A DNA stretch of 33,323 nucleotides from Chloroflexota bacterium (GCA_019873625.1 JAIOAW010000004.1:1-33323); one strand, 5' to 3'. Shown: positions 1 to 8,394, counted from the first letter of the stretch. Program-made: numbers and translations. Notes: generated by a model from the letters alone, not told the origin.

Positions 1-5
1 CCAGC

Positions 6-582
6 GTCTTCCCCACACGCGTGGGGGTGAACCTCCCGCGCAAACCGCTCCGCCTTCGCGCTGGAGGTCTTCCCCACACGCGTGGGGGTGAACCGTTATC
101 ATACGCAGCCTCGCGGGTCGAACTACTGTCTTCCCCACACGCGTGGGGGTGAACCTCGCCGAATGATTATTCTGGACAACCGCAACTAGTCTTCCCCACA
201 CGCGTGGGGGTGAACCCATGACGGCAGTCTATGCCCATGGCGTGTGGCGGTCTTCCCCACACGCGTGGGGGTGAACCTGGGGCTGTTGCTGCGGCTCCGC
301 CACGGCAATTGTCTTCCCCACACGCGTGGGGGTGAACCGAACGCATAGAGGCCATATACGTTGAAGTATATGTCTTCCCCACACGCGTGGGGGTGAACCG
401 CCGTTGTAATCCAACCGCTCGCCTTTTCTATCGTCTTCCCCACACGCGTGGGGGTGAACCGACCCGCTATCGCTGGCGCTGGGTGAGGCCCGAGTCTTCC
501 CCACACGCGTGGGGGTGAACCGCCGATAAAAATCACCCTCATAGGCACCGATCCGTCTTCCCCACACGCGTGGGGGTGAACC
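6..582 (+). CRISPR. CRISPR array, type I-E-like, 10 repeats and 9 complete spacers
   Basis: Ten identical 28-nt repeats start at 6, 67, 128, 189, 250, 311, 372, 433, 494 and 555, a strict 61-nt period with nine different 33-nt spacers. Each repeat begins GTCTTCCCCA and ends GGGGGTGAACC. Inside, CCCCAC pairs with GTGGGG around ACGC, the short hairpin expected of Cas6e-processed type I-E repeats. By resemblance to E. coli repeats (GAGTTCCCC...GGGGATAAACC) the array is read on the plus strand. The leader would then lie off the left edge, and the repeat at 555-582 is the old, trailer end. That terminal repeat is intact, which is unusual. No cas gene is in the window. The subtype is inferred from repeat sequence only. 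Confidence 0.97.
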
Positions 583-620
583 TTTTCGATGAATGAACAC
601 GCCCCCCGCGCCTTAGGCCC

Positions 621-649
621 TTGACGCAGCGGGGGAAAAAGGGTAAAGG
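621..649 (+). promoter_or_regulatory. Possible promoter for the ADP-ribosylglycohydrolase gene
   Basis: TTGACG at 621-626 and TAAAGG at 644-649 are separated by 17 nt, 28 nt before the start codon at 677. The -35 is good but the -10 is poor, so this is tentative. The gap between the last CRISPR repeat and this gene (583-676) shows nothing else. Confidence 0.35.
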
Positions 650-676
650 GAGAGCACCTGCCTTGGGAGGTGCGCG

Positions 677-1582
677 ATGAGCGAGCAGGATCGGTTCCGT
701 GGATGCCTCCTCGGCCTGGCCGTGGGAGATGCCCTCGGTACCACCGTCGAGTTTCGCCCGAGGGGGAGTTTCCCACCGTTAACGGATATGGTCGGGGGTG
801 GGCCGTTCTACCTCCAGCCGGGGCAGTGGACGGACGATACCTCTATGGCCCTCTGCCTGGCCACGAGCCTGCTGGAGTGCGGAGGCTTTGACGCGCGCGA
901 CCAAATGGAACGCTACTGCCGCTGGGCCGAGACGGGCTACCTTTCTAGCACGGGCACTTGTTTCGACATCGGCGGCACGGTCGCCTCTGCGCTGAACCGC
1001 TATCGGTGCACGGGCGACCCCTACGCCGGCTCCACGGACCCTTACACCGCGGGGAATGGCTGTATAATGCGCCTGGCGCCCATCCCGATGTTCTTTTTCC
1101 CCGATGTGGAGGCTGTGGGGCGGATGGCCGCGGAGAGTTCACGCCTGACGCACGGCGCCCAGGAATGCCTAGACGCCTGCCGCCTTTTCGGGCGGATGAT
1201 CTGCCGCGCCCTCTTGGGCGAGCCGAAGGAGCGCGTCCTCTTGGCGGATGGCGCCTCGTTCCAAGGCGCCCCCAAGGTCGTCGCCATCGCCCAAGGGGCT
1301 TACCGGAACAAGCCGGAGGCGCACATCCACGGTACGGGCTACGTGGTGGCCAGCCTAGAGGCCGCCCTGTGGTGCTTTTGGCAGGCCTCGAGTTTTGCGG
1401 AGGCCGTGCTTATGGCCGCCAACCTAGGGGATGATGCCGATACGACGGCGGCCGTCTGCGGGCAGATCGCCGGGGCCTTTTACGGGGCTGCGGACATCCC
1501 GGCGCACTGGCTGGAGAAGTTGGCGATGCGCGAGGAGATCGCCGCCCTGGCCGACCGCCTGTGGGCAAGGTGCCGACATTAG
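677..1582 (+). CDS. ADP-ribosylglycohydrolase family protein (DraG/ARH-like)
   Basis: This 301-aa protein belongs to the ADP-ribosylglycohydrolase family, which uses two Mg2+ ions to remove ADP-ribose from modified proteins or small molecules. Both metal-binding motifs are visible: TDDTSM at residues 52-57 after GQW, and GDDADTTAA at 251-259, followed by the usual GQIAGA helix. The N-terminal RFRGCLLGLAVGDALG is also characteristic. It is cytoplasmic, with no signal peptide. The ATG at 677 is supported by GGAGG at 666-670. The length is typical. The true substrate cannot be told from sequence: it could be an ADP-ribosylated protein, ADP-ribosylated DNA or RNA, or a metabolite. It lies beside the NAD biosynthesis genes, and NAD is the donor for ADP-ribosylation. 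No ADP-ribosyltransferase partner is seen in the window. Confidence 0.9.
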   Translation: MSEQDRFRGCLLGLAVGDALGTTVEFRPRGSFPPLTDMVGGGPFYLQPGQWTDDTSMALCLATSLLECGGFDARDQMERYCRWAETGYLSSTGTCFDIGGTVASALNRYRCTGDPYAGSTDPYTAGNGCIMRLAPIPMFFFPDVEAVGRMAAESSRLTHGAQECLDACRLFGRMICRALLGEPKERVLLADGASFQGAPKVVAIAQGAYRNKPEAHIHGTGYVVASLEAALWCFWQASSFAEAVLMAANLGDDADTTAAVCGQIAGAFYGAADIPAHWLEKLAMREEIAALADRLWARCRH

Positions 1583-1642
1583 GCCATCTGGCGCTGCGGG
1601 GGCCTCGCTTCCGCGGATGCTCTAGAGGATGGAGAGGGCACG

Positions 1643-1846
1643 ATGCTGGGCGAGAACACGCCCCCTTACCCCGTGCCCATCGCGGTGTATGACGCGTTGG
1701 AGAAGGCCACGCCCGCGGAGCGCCGGGAGATCGTCCTGCGGCTCATCGCAGCGCACCCCAAAGGGCGTTTGGAACTGCTTGAACGCGAGGAGAGACGGGC
1801 GAAGCGGTTAGGGTTCGTGGCGGGCAATCGCATCCGCCGCTCGTAA
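1643..1846 (+). CDS. Small hypothetical protein, 67 aa
   Basis: I do not recognise this small protein. It has a good ribosome site (GGAGAGGG at 1631-1638) four bases before the ATG. It sits 60 bp after the ADP-ribosylglycohydrolase gene on the same strand, so the two may be cotranscribed. The sequence is charged and probably helical, with a central segment rich in Glu, Arg and Leu (about residues 23-58) and a basic C-terminus ending RIRRS. There is no signal peptide or membrane segment. Its last codons overlap the T-tract of the terminator of the facing nad operon. Real coding is likely but not certain. Confidence 0.6.
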   Translation: MLGENTPPYPVPIAVYDALEKATPAERREIVLRLIAAHPKGRLELLEREERRAKRLGFVAGNRIRRS

Positions 1847-1878
1847 AAAGGTGGAGGCGCGGCGTGCCGCGCCCCCAC
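1845..1878 (-). terminator. Intrinsic terminator of the nadCAB operon
   Basis: GTGGAGGCGCGGC (1851-1863) pairs with GCCGCGCCCCCAC (1866-1878) with one A/C mismatch. Read on the minus strand the stem is followed at once by CTTTTTACG. It lies 27 nt beyond the nadB stop, so it ends the minus-strand operon. Confidence 0.8.
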
Positions 1879-1905
1879 GAACCTATACTCACTGAGGGGC
1901 TTCCC

Positions 1906-3495
1906 TCAATTTTCGCGATAGTGGCAGCCTCGGCTCTCGCGATTTTCCCAGGCGGCCCGGGCGACGATGTTCGCAGCCAGGGCGGCGTTGCGCAGGCTAA
2001 GGATATCCGGGTCAAGCCGCGTGGTGCGATAAAAGGCGTCAATATCCTGCTGGAGGTTGCTCAAATCCCGCAGGGCGCGCTCCAGCCGCTTGCGGCTGCG
2101 CACCAGGCCCACGTAATACCACATCGTATGCTTGATGGTGGCCATATCGTGCTTGACGAGCGCGGGGTCGGCCGTCTCGGTAACGCCCTCCTCCTCCCAC
2201 GGGGGGATGGTGTGCGGGTCGGGCGAGGGGAAATCGGGCAGGCGCCGCAGGATGTCTTTCGCGGCGCGCATCCCCCATACGAGGCCCTCCAAGAGCGAGG
2301 CGCTCCCCAGGCGGTTCGCGCCGTGCACCCCCGTGCAAGAGACCTCCCCTGCCGCATAGAGCCGTTCCAGGTTCGTGCGGCCCCAGGCATCCACCCACAC
2401 GCCACCGCAGAAATAGTGCGCCGCCGGCACCACGGGGATCGGCTCCCGCGTGGGGTCCACATCGTATTCCAGGCACTTGTGGTAGATGGTGGGGAAGCGC
2501 TCGATGATCTTGTGGGCCGGCATCACCGAGGCGATATCGAGATAGACGTGGGGGGCGTTGGTGCGCAGCATCTCCAGGTGGATGGAGCGGGCCACCACGT
2601 CTCGCGGGGCCAAATCGCCCCATTCGGGGTCGTAGCGGTGCATAAAGGGCTGGCCCTGGTAGTTCAAGAGCCGCGCCCCTTCGCCACGGCAGGCCTCGGT
2701 GATGAGAAAGTGCGCCTGCCCCTGATGGTAGAACGTGGTGGGGTGGAATTGGACGTATTCGGCGTTGATGATCCGCGCCCCGGCGCGGTAGGCCATCGCC
2801 AGGCCGTCTCCGGTGGCACCAGGGGGGTTCGTGGTGTGCAAAAAGATCTGCCCCAAGCCCCCGCTCGCCAAAAGGGTGGCCTTGGCGAGGTAGGGGAGCA
2901 CCTGGCCGCTCGCGTGGTCCAGCACATAGGCCCCGACGCAGGAAAGCGGCTCATAGATGGAAAGGCGGTTCAGCGAGTGGTGCGCGGGGGTCAGGAGGTC
3001 CACCGCGGAATGGCTCGTCAGAATCTCGATATTGGGGTGAGCGCGCAGGGCCGCCACGAGTTTCTCTTGGATGGCCATCCCCGTCGCATCGGAGACGTGT
3101 AGGATGCGGCTGGTGGAATGGGCCGCCTCGCGCGTCCGCTCGAGGTGCTGGTTGGCATCCAACGTGAAGGGCACCTGGTACTTTTCGATGAGCAGTTCGC
3201 GCACTAACTGCGGCCCTTCCACCGCCAGAATCTCCACGGCCTGGCGGTTGTTCATATAGTCGCCGGCGCGCAGGAGGTCCTCGGCGAGTTGTTCGGGCGA
3301 ATCCTCATCGCCGCGATAGATGATGCCCCCCTGGGCGTAGTAGGTGTTCGATTCGAGGGGGCTTTCGGCCTTGGTGATGAGGATAATGCGCAGATCGGGG
3401 TTCTCTTCCGCCAGGTGGAGCGCGGCCGTGGCGCCAGCGATGCCGCAGCCGATGATCAACACATCGCAAAGGACGGCTTCAGAAGGGTCTACCAT
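1906..3495 (-). CDS. nadB: L-aspartate oxidase NadB
   Basis: NadB oxidises L-aspartate to iminoaspartate with FAD, the first step of de novo NAD synthesis. The FAD-binding Rossmann motif GCGIAG is at residues 16-21. Family landmarks follow: SNTYYAQGGI, ASGGLGQIF, the active-site stretch FHPTTFY, RGEGARLLN, PRDVVAR, and near the end of the FAD domain AAGEVSCTGVHGANRLGSASLLEGLVWG. The C-terminal helical domain of fumarate reductase-type flavoproteins is present. The length, 529 aa, is normal. I chose ATG 3495 over an in-frame TTG at 3510 because 3495 starts one base after the nadA stop, with AGGCAGG just upstream inside nadA; translation is probably coupled. It is the last gene of nadC-nadA-nadB. 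Its product goes directly to NadA. Confidence 0.96.
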   Translation of the reverse strand: MVDPSEAVLCDVLIIGCGIAGATAALHLAEENPDLRIILITKAESPLESNTYYAQGGIIYRGDEDSPEQLAEDLLRAGDYMNNRQAVEILAVEGPQLVRELLIEKYQVPFTLDANQHLERTREAAHSTSRILHVSDATGMAIQEKLVAALRAHPNIEILTSHSAVDLLTPAHHSLNRLSIYEPLSCVGAYVLDHASGQVLPYLAKATLLASGGLGQIFLHTTNPPGATGDGLAMAYRAGARIINAEYVQFHPTTFYHQGQAHFLITEACRGEGARLLNYQGQPFMHRYDPEWGDLAPRDVVARSIHLEMLRTNAPHVYLDIASVMPAHKIIERFPTIYHKCLEYDVDPTREPIPVVPAAHYFCGGVWVDAWGRTNLERLYAAGEVSCTGVHGANRLGSASLLEGLVWGMRAAKDILRRLPDFPSPDPHTIPPWEEEGVTETADPALVKHDMATIKHTMWYYVGLVRSRKRLERALRDLSNLQQDIDAFYRTTRLDPDILSLRNAALAANIVARAAWENRESRGCHYREN

Positions 3496-3496
3496 A

Positions 3497-4558
3497 TCAA
3501 CCTGCCTCAAGCATACGTTCGAGCGCTAGGCGCGCCCAATGTGCGGTGTCAGGATCCACCGTCACGCGGTGGCGCACCTCGCCATCGAGCAAGCCATCCA
3601 ACACGTACAGAAGGTCGTTCATACGGGTCATCCCCATCGTGGCACAGGCGCGCCGCGCCAAGGGGAGCACCGTGCGGTCGGGGAATTCCTTTTGCAAGCG
3701 GTTCACCAAGTGCCATTCCGTGCCCACGGCGATGGTCGAGCCAGGGGGCGCCTGCGCCACAAAGTCAATGATCCCTGTGGTGGAGCCGAGGGCGTCGGCC
3801 AAGGCCGCCACCTGGCGCGGGCATTCGGGGTGCACCACGATGAGCGCCCCCGGATGCTGGGCGCGGACGCGCTGGACGTCTTCCACGGTGAACTCGGCGT
3901 GCACGTAGCAGAACCCCTTCCACACCACCACGCGGCAATGGGCCAAGGAGCAGGGGTCGGGCGAATCCGCCCAATCCCACAGGCCGATCTCCTCGAGGGG
4001 GATGCCCATACCCAGGGCGGTGTTCGTGCCCAGGTGCTCATCGGGCATAAAGAGGATATGCCCCCTACGCCGAAAGGCCCACTCGAAAATCTGCTGCGCG
4101 TTGGCTGAGGTGCACACCGCGCCGCCCCTTTCTCCCACAAAAGCCTTGACTTCCGCCGTGGAGTTCTGATAGGTGATGGGGATGACATCCTCTCCCCACA
4201 CGCTCGCCAGGGCTTGCCAGGCGCGCTCGGCCTCGCGGCGGTTGGCCATCCGCGCCATAGGGCAGAGGGCCTCCGGCACGGGTTGAGAGACGGCCTGGTG
4301 CGGCTTGCAGAGGATGGCGGCCGTCTCGGCCATAAAATAGACGCCGCAAAAGACGATGTATTCGGCCTTTTCGGCCTTGGCCGCCTGGCGCGACAGGCCG
4401 AGCGAATCGCCCCGATGGTCGGCGAATTGGATGACCTCATCGCGCTGGTAATGGTGGCCCAAGATAACCAGCCTCTCGCCGAGCGCCTCTTTGGCGCGCC
4501 AGATGGCCTCCTCTAGGGCCGCGTCAGACATCGCTTCATACTGGGCAGGCAAGGGCAT
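3497..4558 (-). CDS. nadA: Quinolinate synthase NadA
   Basis: NadA condenses iminoaspartate with dihydroxyacetone phosphate to quinolinate, using an oxygen-sensitive [4Fe-4S] cluster. The protein has 353 aa, the longer form of the family. GHHYQRDEV (34-42), DSLGLSRQAA, FCGVYFMAETA, QNSTAEVKA, VCTSANA and HPECP (243-247) are family landmarks. By spacing to known NadA proteins, the three cluster cysteines are most likely Cys99 (LCPMA), Cys217 (GFCYVH) and Cys305 (ACATMGM). The ATG at 4558 follows GGGAGGGAGA, a strong ribosome site, 11 nt after the nadC stop. It is the middle gene of the operon. Confidence 0.96.
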   Translation of the reverse strand: MPLPAQYEAMSDAALEEAIWRAKEALGERLVILGHHYQRDEVIQFADHRGDSLGLSRQAAKAEKAEYIVFCGVYFMAETAAILCKPHQAVSQPVPEALCPMARMANRREAERAWQALASVWGEDVIPITYQNSTAEVKAFVGERGGAVCTSANAQQIFEWAFRRRGHILFMPDEHLGTNTALGMGIPLEEIGLWDWADSPDPCSLAHCRVVVWKGFCYVHAEFTVEDVQRVRAQHPGALIVVHPECPRQVAALADALGSTTGIIDFVAQAPPGSTIAVGTEWHLVNRLQKEFPDRTVLPLARRACATMGMTRMNDLLYVLDGLLDGEVRHRVTVDPDTAHWARLALERMLEAG

Positions 4559-4569
4559 ATTCTCCCTCC

Positions 4570-5418
4570 CTAGCGCCCGGGGCGCTCTAGGGTGATCTCC
4601 AGGCTGATATCCAGCGCCTTGACCGAATGGGTCAGCGCGCCCACGGAGATGAGGTCCACCCCCGTGGCCGCCACCTGGGCGACGTTCTCTAAGGTGATGC
4701 CCCCCGACGCTTCCAGTTCCACGCGCCCCGCCACATAACGGACGGCCTCGCGCATCTCTTCGAGGGACATATTGTCGAGCATAATGCGATCTACCCCCAA
4801 GCCAAGGGCCTCTTCGAGTTGGGCCCAGGTGGTAACTTCCACCTCGATGGGCAGGCCCTGATGCGCCCGGCGCACGCGCTCCACCGCCGCGGTGATGCCC
4901 CCCGCCGCCTCGATATGGTTATCTTTGATGAGGACCATATCGTAGAGGCCCTTGCGGTGGTTGTGCCCGCCGCCCAGGGTAACGGCCCATTTATCGAGCA
5001 CGCGCAGGCCGGGGGCCGTCTTGCGGGTATCGAGGATCTTGGCGCGGGTGCCCGCCACGGCCTCGACGTACTCGCGCGTGAGGGTGGCGATGCCCGACAT
5101 CCGCTGGAGAAAGTTGAGCGCCACCCGTTCGGCCATCAAAAGGCCAGGGCCGTAGCCCTCGACGTGGGCCACTCGGTCGCCCCTTTTCACGGGGGAGCCA
5201 TCGCTCACCCAGGGGGTATAGGCGATTTGGGGGTCCACCTGGCGAAAGACCTCTCCTGCCACCTCTAGGCCGGCGATGATCCCTTGGGGGGCTTTGACCA
5301 AGAAAACCCCCGTGAGGTGCGCCTCGGGTGGGATGATGGGCACGCTCGTGACGTCTCCAGGGCCGATATCCTCTTCGAGTGCGTTGCGCACGATGCGCCG
5401 AATCTCTTCTGTGATCAT
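4570..5418 (-). CDS. nadC: Nicotinate-nucleotide pyrophosphorylase (quinolinate phosphoribosyltransferase) NadC
   Basis: NadC converts quinolinate and PRPP to nicotinate mononucleotide, releasing CO2. The 282-aa protein shows the N-terminal EDIGPGDVTS motif, LNFLQRMSGIATLT, ILDTRKTAPGLR with the catalytic Lys, GGGHNHRKGLYD, and the phosphate-binding barrel end EASGGI...VGALTHS. The ATG at 5418 has AGGGAGAG just upstream. It is the first gene of the nad operon. The 74-bp gap before it holds a possible promoter, but readthrough from the flavin transporter operon upstream is also possible, since no terminator is visible between them. Confidence 0.96.
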   Translation of the reverse strand: MITEEIRRIVRNALEEDIGPGDVTSVPIIPPEAHLTGVFLVKAPQGIIAGLEVAGEVFRQVDPQIAYTPWVSDGSPVKRGDRVAHVEGYGPGLLMAERVALNFLQRMSGIATLTREYVEAVAGTRAKILDTRKTAPGLRVLDKWAVTLGGGHNHRKGLYDMVLIKDNHIEAAGGITAAVERVRRAHQGLPIEVEVTTWAQLEEALGLGVDRIMLDNMSLEEMREAVRYVAGRVELEASGGITLENVAQVAATGVDLISVGALTHSVKALDISLEITLERPGR

Positions 5419-5447
5419 CTCTCTCCCTGCGCAAAGGCTTATTCTCT

Positions 5448-5475
5448 ATTTTACACCCTGCGCCCTGGGGCACAA
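5448..5475 (-). promoter_or_regulatory. Weak candidate promoter upstream of nadC
   Basis: On the minus strand TTGTGC (5470-5475) and TAAAAT (5448-5453) are 16 nt apart, about 30 nt before the nadC start. The -10 is fair and the -35 is poor. The stretch is AT-rich compared with its surroundings. Confidence 0.35.
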
Positions 5476-5492
5476 AGCGCGCAGATGCAGGC

Positions 5493-6260
5493 CTAGCGCA
5501 GATAGGCCCGCAGGGTGCGCGTCAACTCCAAGAACTGCGGCGAATAGAGATCGTCCAGCGATCGGGGGCGCGGGATTTCGATGGGCACCTTGTGCTCGAT
5601 GCGCCCCGGCCGGGGCGACATCACCAAGACGTGATCCGAAAGAAAGATCGCCTCTTGGATGTTGTGCGTGACCATTACCACCGTCTTGCGGCGCGCCTGC
5701 CAAATGCGCAACAGTTCCCAGTTCAACTGCTCGCGCGTGAGGGCATCCAGCGCGGCGAACGGCTCATCCAACAGGAGCACGTCGGGGTCATAGACGAGGG
5801 CGCGGGCCAAGGCCACGCGGTGGCTCATACCGCCCGAGAGATCGCGGGGCAGGGCCTGGGCAAACTCCTCCAACCCCACCAGGCGCAGGAACTCGAGCGC
5901 CCGCGCCTCGGCCTGGGCGCGGGGCACGCCCTCGATTTCTAGAGGGAGCGCCACATTGCGGAGCGCCGTGCGCCACGGCATCAATGTGGCGCGCTGAAAG
6001 AGAAAGCCAATCCGCCGCAGGGGGTGGGTGAGGGGCCGCCCCTCGAAAAGGACCCGGCCACTCGTGGGGCGCACCAAGCCCCCCAGGATGCGCAAGAGGG
6101 TGGATTTGCCACACCCCGATGGGCCGATGAGGCACACGAACTCGTTGGGCATCACAGAGAAGGTCGCCTCCGCCAGGGCCTCCAGGCGGCTATCGGCGGA
6201 GGCGAAGGTCATTTGTACCCTATCGGCCACAAGGATTGGCGTCGCGTTTGGCTCGTTCAT
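5493..6260 (-). CDS. ABC transporter ATP-binding protein (riboflavin/flavin importer, inferred)
   Basis: This 255-aa ATPase is of the nitrate/sulfonate/taurine/thiamin-precursor importer class. The Walker A motif GPSGCGKST is at residues 46-54. It also has a Q-loop (FLFQRATLMPW), the signature LSGGMSHRVALARAL, Walker B VLLLDEPFAALD and the H-loop VMVTHNIQEA. I chose ATG 6260 because it overlaps the stop of the upstream lipoprotein gene as ATGA, a clear sign of coupling. A longer in-frame extension upstream has no homology features. It is the third gene of an operon headed by an FMN riboswitch, so the inferred role is energising flavin uptake. ATPases of this class cannot be assigned a substrate on their own. 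Confidence 0.93.
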   Translation of the reverse strand: MNEPNATPILVADRVQMTFASADSRLEALAEATFSVMPNEFVCLIGPSGCGKSTLLRILGGLVRPTSGRVLFEGRPLTHPLRRIGFLFQRATLMPWRTALRNVALPLEIEGVPRAQAEARALEFLRLVGLEEFAQALPRDLSGGMSHRVALARALVYDPDVLLLDEPFAALDALTREQLNWELLRIWQARRKTVVMVTHNIQEAIFLSDHVLVMSPRPGRIEHKVPIEIPRPRSLDDLYSPQFLELTRTLRAYLR

Positions 6261-7237
6261 TGCGGGATGAATTGGTTGGTGTAAAGCGTCTCGGGGTCGA
6301 GATCGGTGGTGATCAGCCCCAGTTTCTTGAGAAAGGCTACCGATTCGGCCCACGCCTGCGGGTCGCTCGCGCCGAGCGGCTCGCCCTTCCAAAAGGCCAG
6401 GCATTCCTGCAAGACGGCGCGCTGCAGTTTCGCCGTGGTTTCGTCCATCTCTGGGATGGCCTTGCGCGCGATGGCAAAGGCCGCATCGGGGTCGGCGAGG
6501 GTATCCTTCAGCCCTTGCAAGAAGGCGCGCGTAACGGCCTGCACCAACTTGGGGTTCTTGCGGATGGTCTCATCGTTCGTGATGAGGCCGTTCGAGATGA
6601 GATGGGTGTATTCATCCAAGTAGAAGGCGTTGATGGCATAGCCCGATTCTTTGAGTTGCACTGGCTCGTTGAGGGCGTAGCACACGGCGGCATCCACCCG
6701 CTTTTCCACCAGGCTGGCCACCTGCGTATAGCCGATGACTTGCAGGTTCACCTGGCTGGGCGAGATGCCCACCTCATCCAAAAAAGCCAGCCAGCCGATG
6801 TAACTGGCCCCCTCCGTCACGGGGATGCCCACCGTCTTGCCGATGAGGTCTTGCGGGGAGTTGATGCCCTTTTCCGCAAGGGAAACGACGCATACCGGAA
6901 AGCGGCGGTACCAATTCAGCACATAGCGGACGGGCAGCCCATTGGCCCGCGCCAGGATGACCTGGTCGCCGCTGGCGATAGCGAACTGGAGTTGGTTCGT
7001 GCCCACGCGCTGAAGGAGGTCGGTCTCCATGCCGTAGTCGAGTTCCACCTCCACCCCCTCGCGGGCAAAGTAGCCCCGTTCGATGGCCACGTACATCGGC
7101 GCAAACTGCACGTTGGGGATGTACCCCATCGCGATGGTTACCTTCTGCGGGGTCTTATGCCCCCCAAAGGCCTGGCAACCGCCGAGCGCAAGGCCGATGA
7201 GGGCTAGAGCCAACAAGAACATCCAAACCCTTCTCAC
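6257..7237 (-). CDS. ribY: ABC transporter substrate-binding lipoprotein, RibY-like (riboflavin), NMT1/THI5 fold
   Basis: This is the solute-binding protein of the importer. It has a basic N-terminus, a hydrophobic segment and a lipobox LGGC with Cys21, so it is probably an anchored lipoprotein. The mature part has the NMT1/THI5-like layout (MGYIPNVQFAPMYVAIERGYF, then GKTVGIP), the fold of pyrimidine-precursor, nitrate and riboflavin binding proteins. I chose the GTG start at 7237 because GGGGAGG lies six bases upstream of it. A TTG at 7258 would put that ribosome site inside the gene. The family alone would suggest a thiamin precursor. The FMN riboswitch ahead of the operon, and the known RibXY transporters of Chloroflexota, favour riboflavin. 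Symbol by inference. Confidence 0.85.
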   Translation of the reverse strand: MRRVWMFLLALALIGLALGGCQAFGGHKTPQKVTIAMGYIPNVQFAPMYVAIERGYFAREGVEVELDYGMETDLLQRVGTNQLQFAIASGDQVILARANGLPVRYVLNWYRRFPVCVVSLAEKGINSPQDLIGKTVGIPVTEGASYIGWLAFLDEVGISPSQVNLQVIGYTQVASLVEKRVDAAVCYALNEPVQLKESGYAINAFYLDEYTHLISNGLITNDETIRKNPKLVQAVTRAFLQGLKDTLADPDAAFAIARKAIPEMDETTAKLQRAVLQECLAFWKGEPLGASDPQAWAESVAFLKKLGLITTDLDPETLYTNQFIPQ

Positions 7238-7288
7238 CGAACACCTCCCCATTCCCAAAGCATAGGTTTCCTCCGCGTTCGGCGCCGC

Positions 7289-8104
7289 TCATTCTTCGGG
7301 CCAGCGCCAACGCAAGAGGAGCGACTCAAGGAGCGAAACCAGAAAATAGAGGCCGAGGGCGATGGCCATTAGCGTAAAGAGCGCCACGAACATCAGAGGC
7401 GTATCGAACAGCCCCCGCGCCAGGTTGACCAGGAACCCCAGCCCGCGGTCGGCGCCCACGAACTCGCTCACCACGGCGCCGATGACGGAAAGCGCCACGC
7501 CGATCTTTAAGCCGCCAAACAAGACGGGCAGCGCCGCCGGCAGTTCGAGGTAGCGAAAGGTCTGCCAGCGCGTGGCCTGAAGAGAACGCATCAAATCCAT
7601 CAGGTCGGCCTCGACGCTGCGAATGCCCACAATCGTGTTGATGAGGACGGGGAAAAAGAGGGTGAGGGCGCACACCAAGATTTTGGAGAGCGCCCCCGTG
7701 CCGAACCAGATGACGAGGAGCGGCGCCAGGGCCACAATGGGGATGGCTTGGCTGGCCACGAGGTACGGCGCGAGGATGCGCTCTAGCGTGCGCGATTTGG
7801 CAAGGGCGTACCCCAAGAGGATAGCCACGCTCAGGCCCAAGGCCAGCCCGCCGAACACTTCCCGCAGGGTAACCAGGGTGTGCAGGCGAAGGCTGCCATC
7901 TCGCACTGCCACGAGGAAGCGCGCCGCGACCCGGGCCGGCGAGGGCAGGAGGAAGGCCGGGTAGCCCCGCCAGCGCACGAGGAGGTCCCAGAAAAAGATC
8001 ACGGCCACCAACACGGCCGGAATAAGGACGTACTCCCAGTTGAAGCGAGGCACCCGGCCGCGCTTGCGTTGAAGCGCCGAGACGAGTTCGCCCAAACGCT
8101 GCAT
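7289..8104 (-). CDS. ribX: ABC transporter permease, RibX-like (riboflavin)
   Basis: This 271-aa inner-membrane permease belongs to the binding-protein-dependent (SsuC/ThiX-like) family. About six hydrophobic helices start at roughly residue 25 (VLIPAVLVAVIFFWDLLV). The cytoplasmic loop that contacts the ATPase is visible as LPAALPVLFGGLKIGVALS. ATG 8104 is the start: it comes straight after the riboswitch terminator's T-run, and GGGGTG in the 3' arm of that hairpin is the only ribosome site. A longer reading frame upstream runs through the riboswitch and is not real. It is the first gene of the operon ribX-ribY-ATPase. The riboswitch makes riboflavin, or a related flavin, the likely cargo. 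Symbol by inference. Confidence 0.88.
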   Translation of the reverse strand: MQRLGELVSALQRKRGRVPRFNWEYVLIPAVLVAVIFFWDLLVRWRGYPAFLLPSPARVAARFLVAVRDGSLRLHTLVTLREVFGGLALGLSVAILLGYALAKSRTLERILAPYLVASQAIPIVALAPLLVIWFGTGALSKILVCALTLFFPVLINTIVGIRSVEADLMDLMRSLQATRWQTFRYLELPAALPVLFGGLKIGVALSVIGAVVSEFVGADRGLGFLVNLARGLFDTPLMFVALFTLMAIALGLYFLVSLLESLLLRWRWPEE

Positions 8105-8136
8105 AAAAACACCCCGTGCGAATAGCAACGGGGCGT
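8105..8136 (-). terminator. Riboswitch-controlled terminator overlapping the ribX ribosome site
   Basis: On the minus strand a 9-bp stem forms between 8128-8136 (ACGCCCCGT) and 8109-8117 (ACGGGGTGT), including one G-U pair. A TTTTT run (8105-8109) follows and ends exactly at the ATG (8104-8102). The 3' arm contains GGGGTG, the apparent Shine-Dalgarno site of ribX. The hairpin could therefore both stop transcription and hide the ribosome site when FMN is bound. Confidence 0.85.
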
Positions 8137-8157
8137 GAGATGCCGCGACTTTGCAAA

Positions 8158-8298
<141 letters not shown>

Positions 8299-8320
8299 TA
8301 TTCGTATGTGATTTGCGTCT

Positions 8321-8349
8321 ATTCTACTCCACGCTACACCGCAAGTCAA
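8321..8349 (-). promoter_or_regulatory. Promoter of the FMN-riboswitch transporter operon
   Basis: On the minus strand TTGACT (8349-8344) and TAGAAT (8326-8321) are exactly 17 nt apart. The start of transcription would fall near 8313, about 15 nt before the riboswitch closing stem. Both boxes match five of six consensus bases. Confidence 0.85.
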
Positions 8350-8394
8350 AAAGGCGCGTCTTTGCGCGGTGGGTTGCGCAAGCCCCCAATGCGC

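Noticed and set aside
167-776. Reading frames through the CRISPR array with recurring HPHACGED, SPPRVWGR and FTPTRVGK segments
   Set aside because: These are translations of the repeat itself in three frames (the 61-nt period shifts frame each unit), a well-known source of false proteins.
1864-3102. 412-codon plus-strand frame
   Set aside because: It is antisense to nadB, shows no family motif or proper ribosome site, and arises from GC-rich codon bias.
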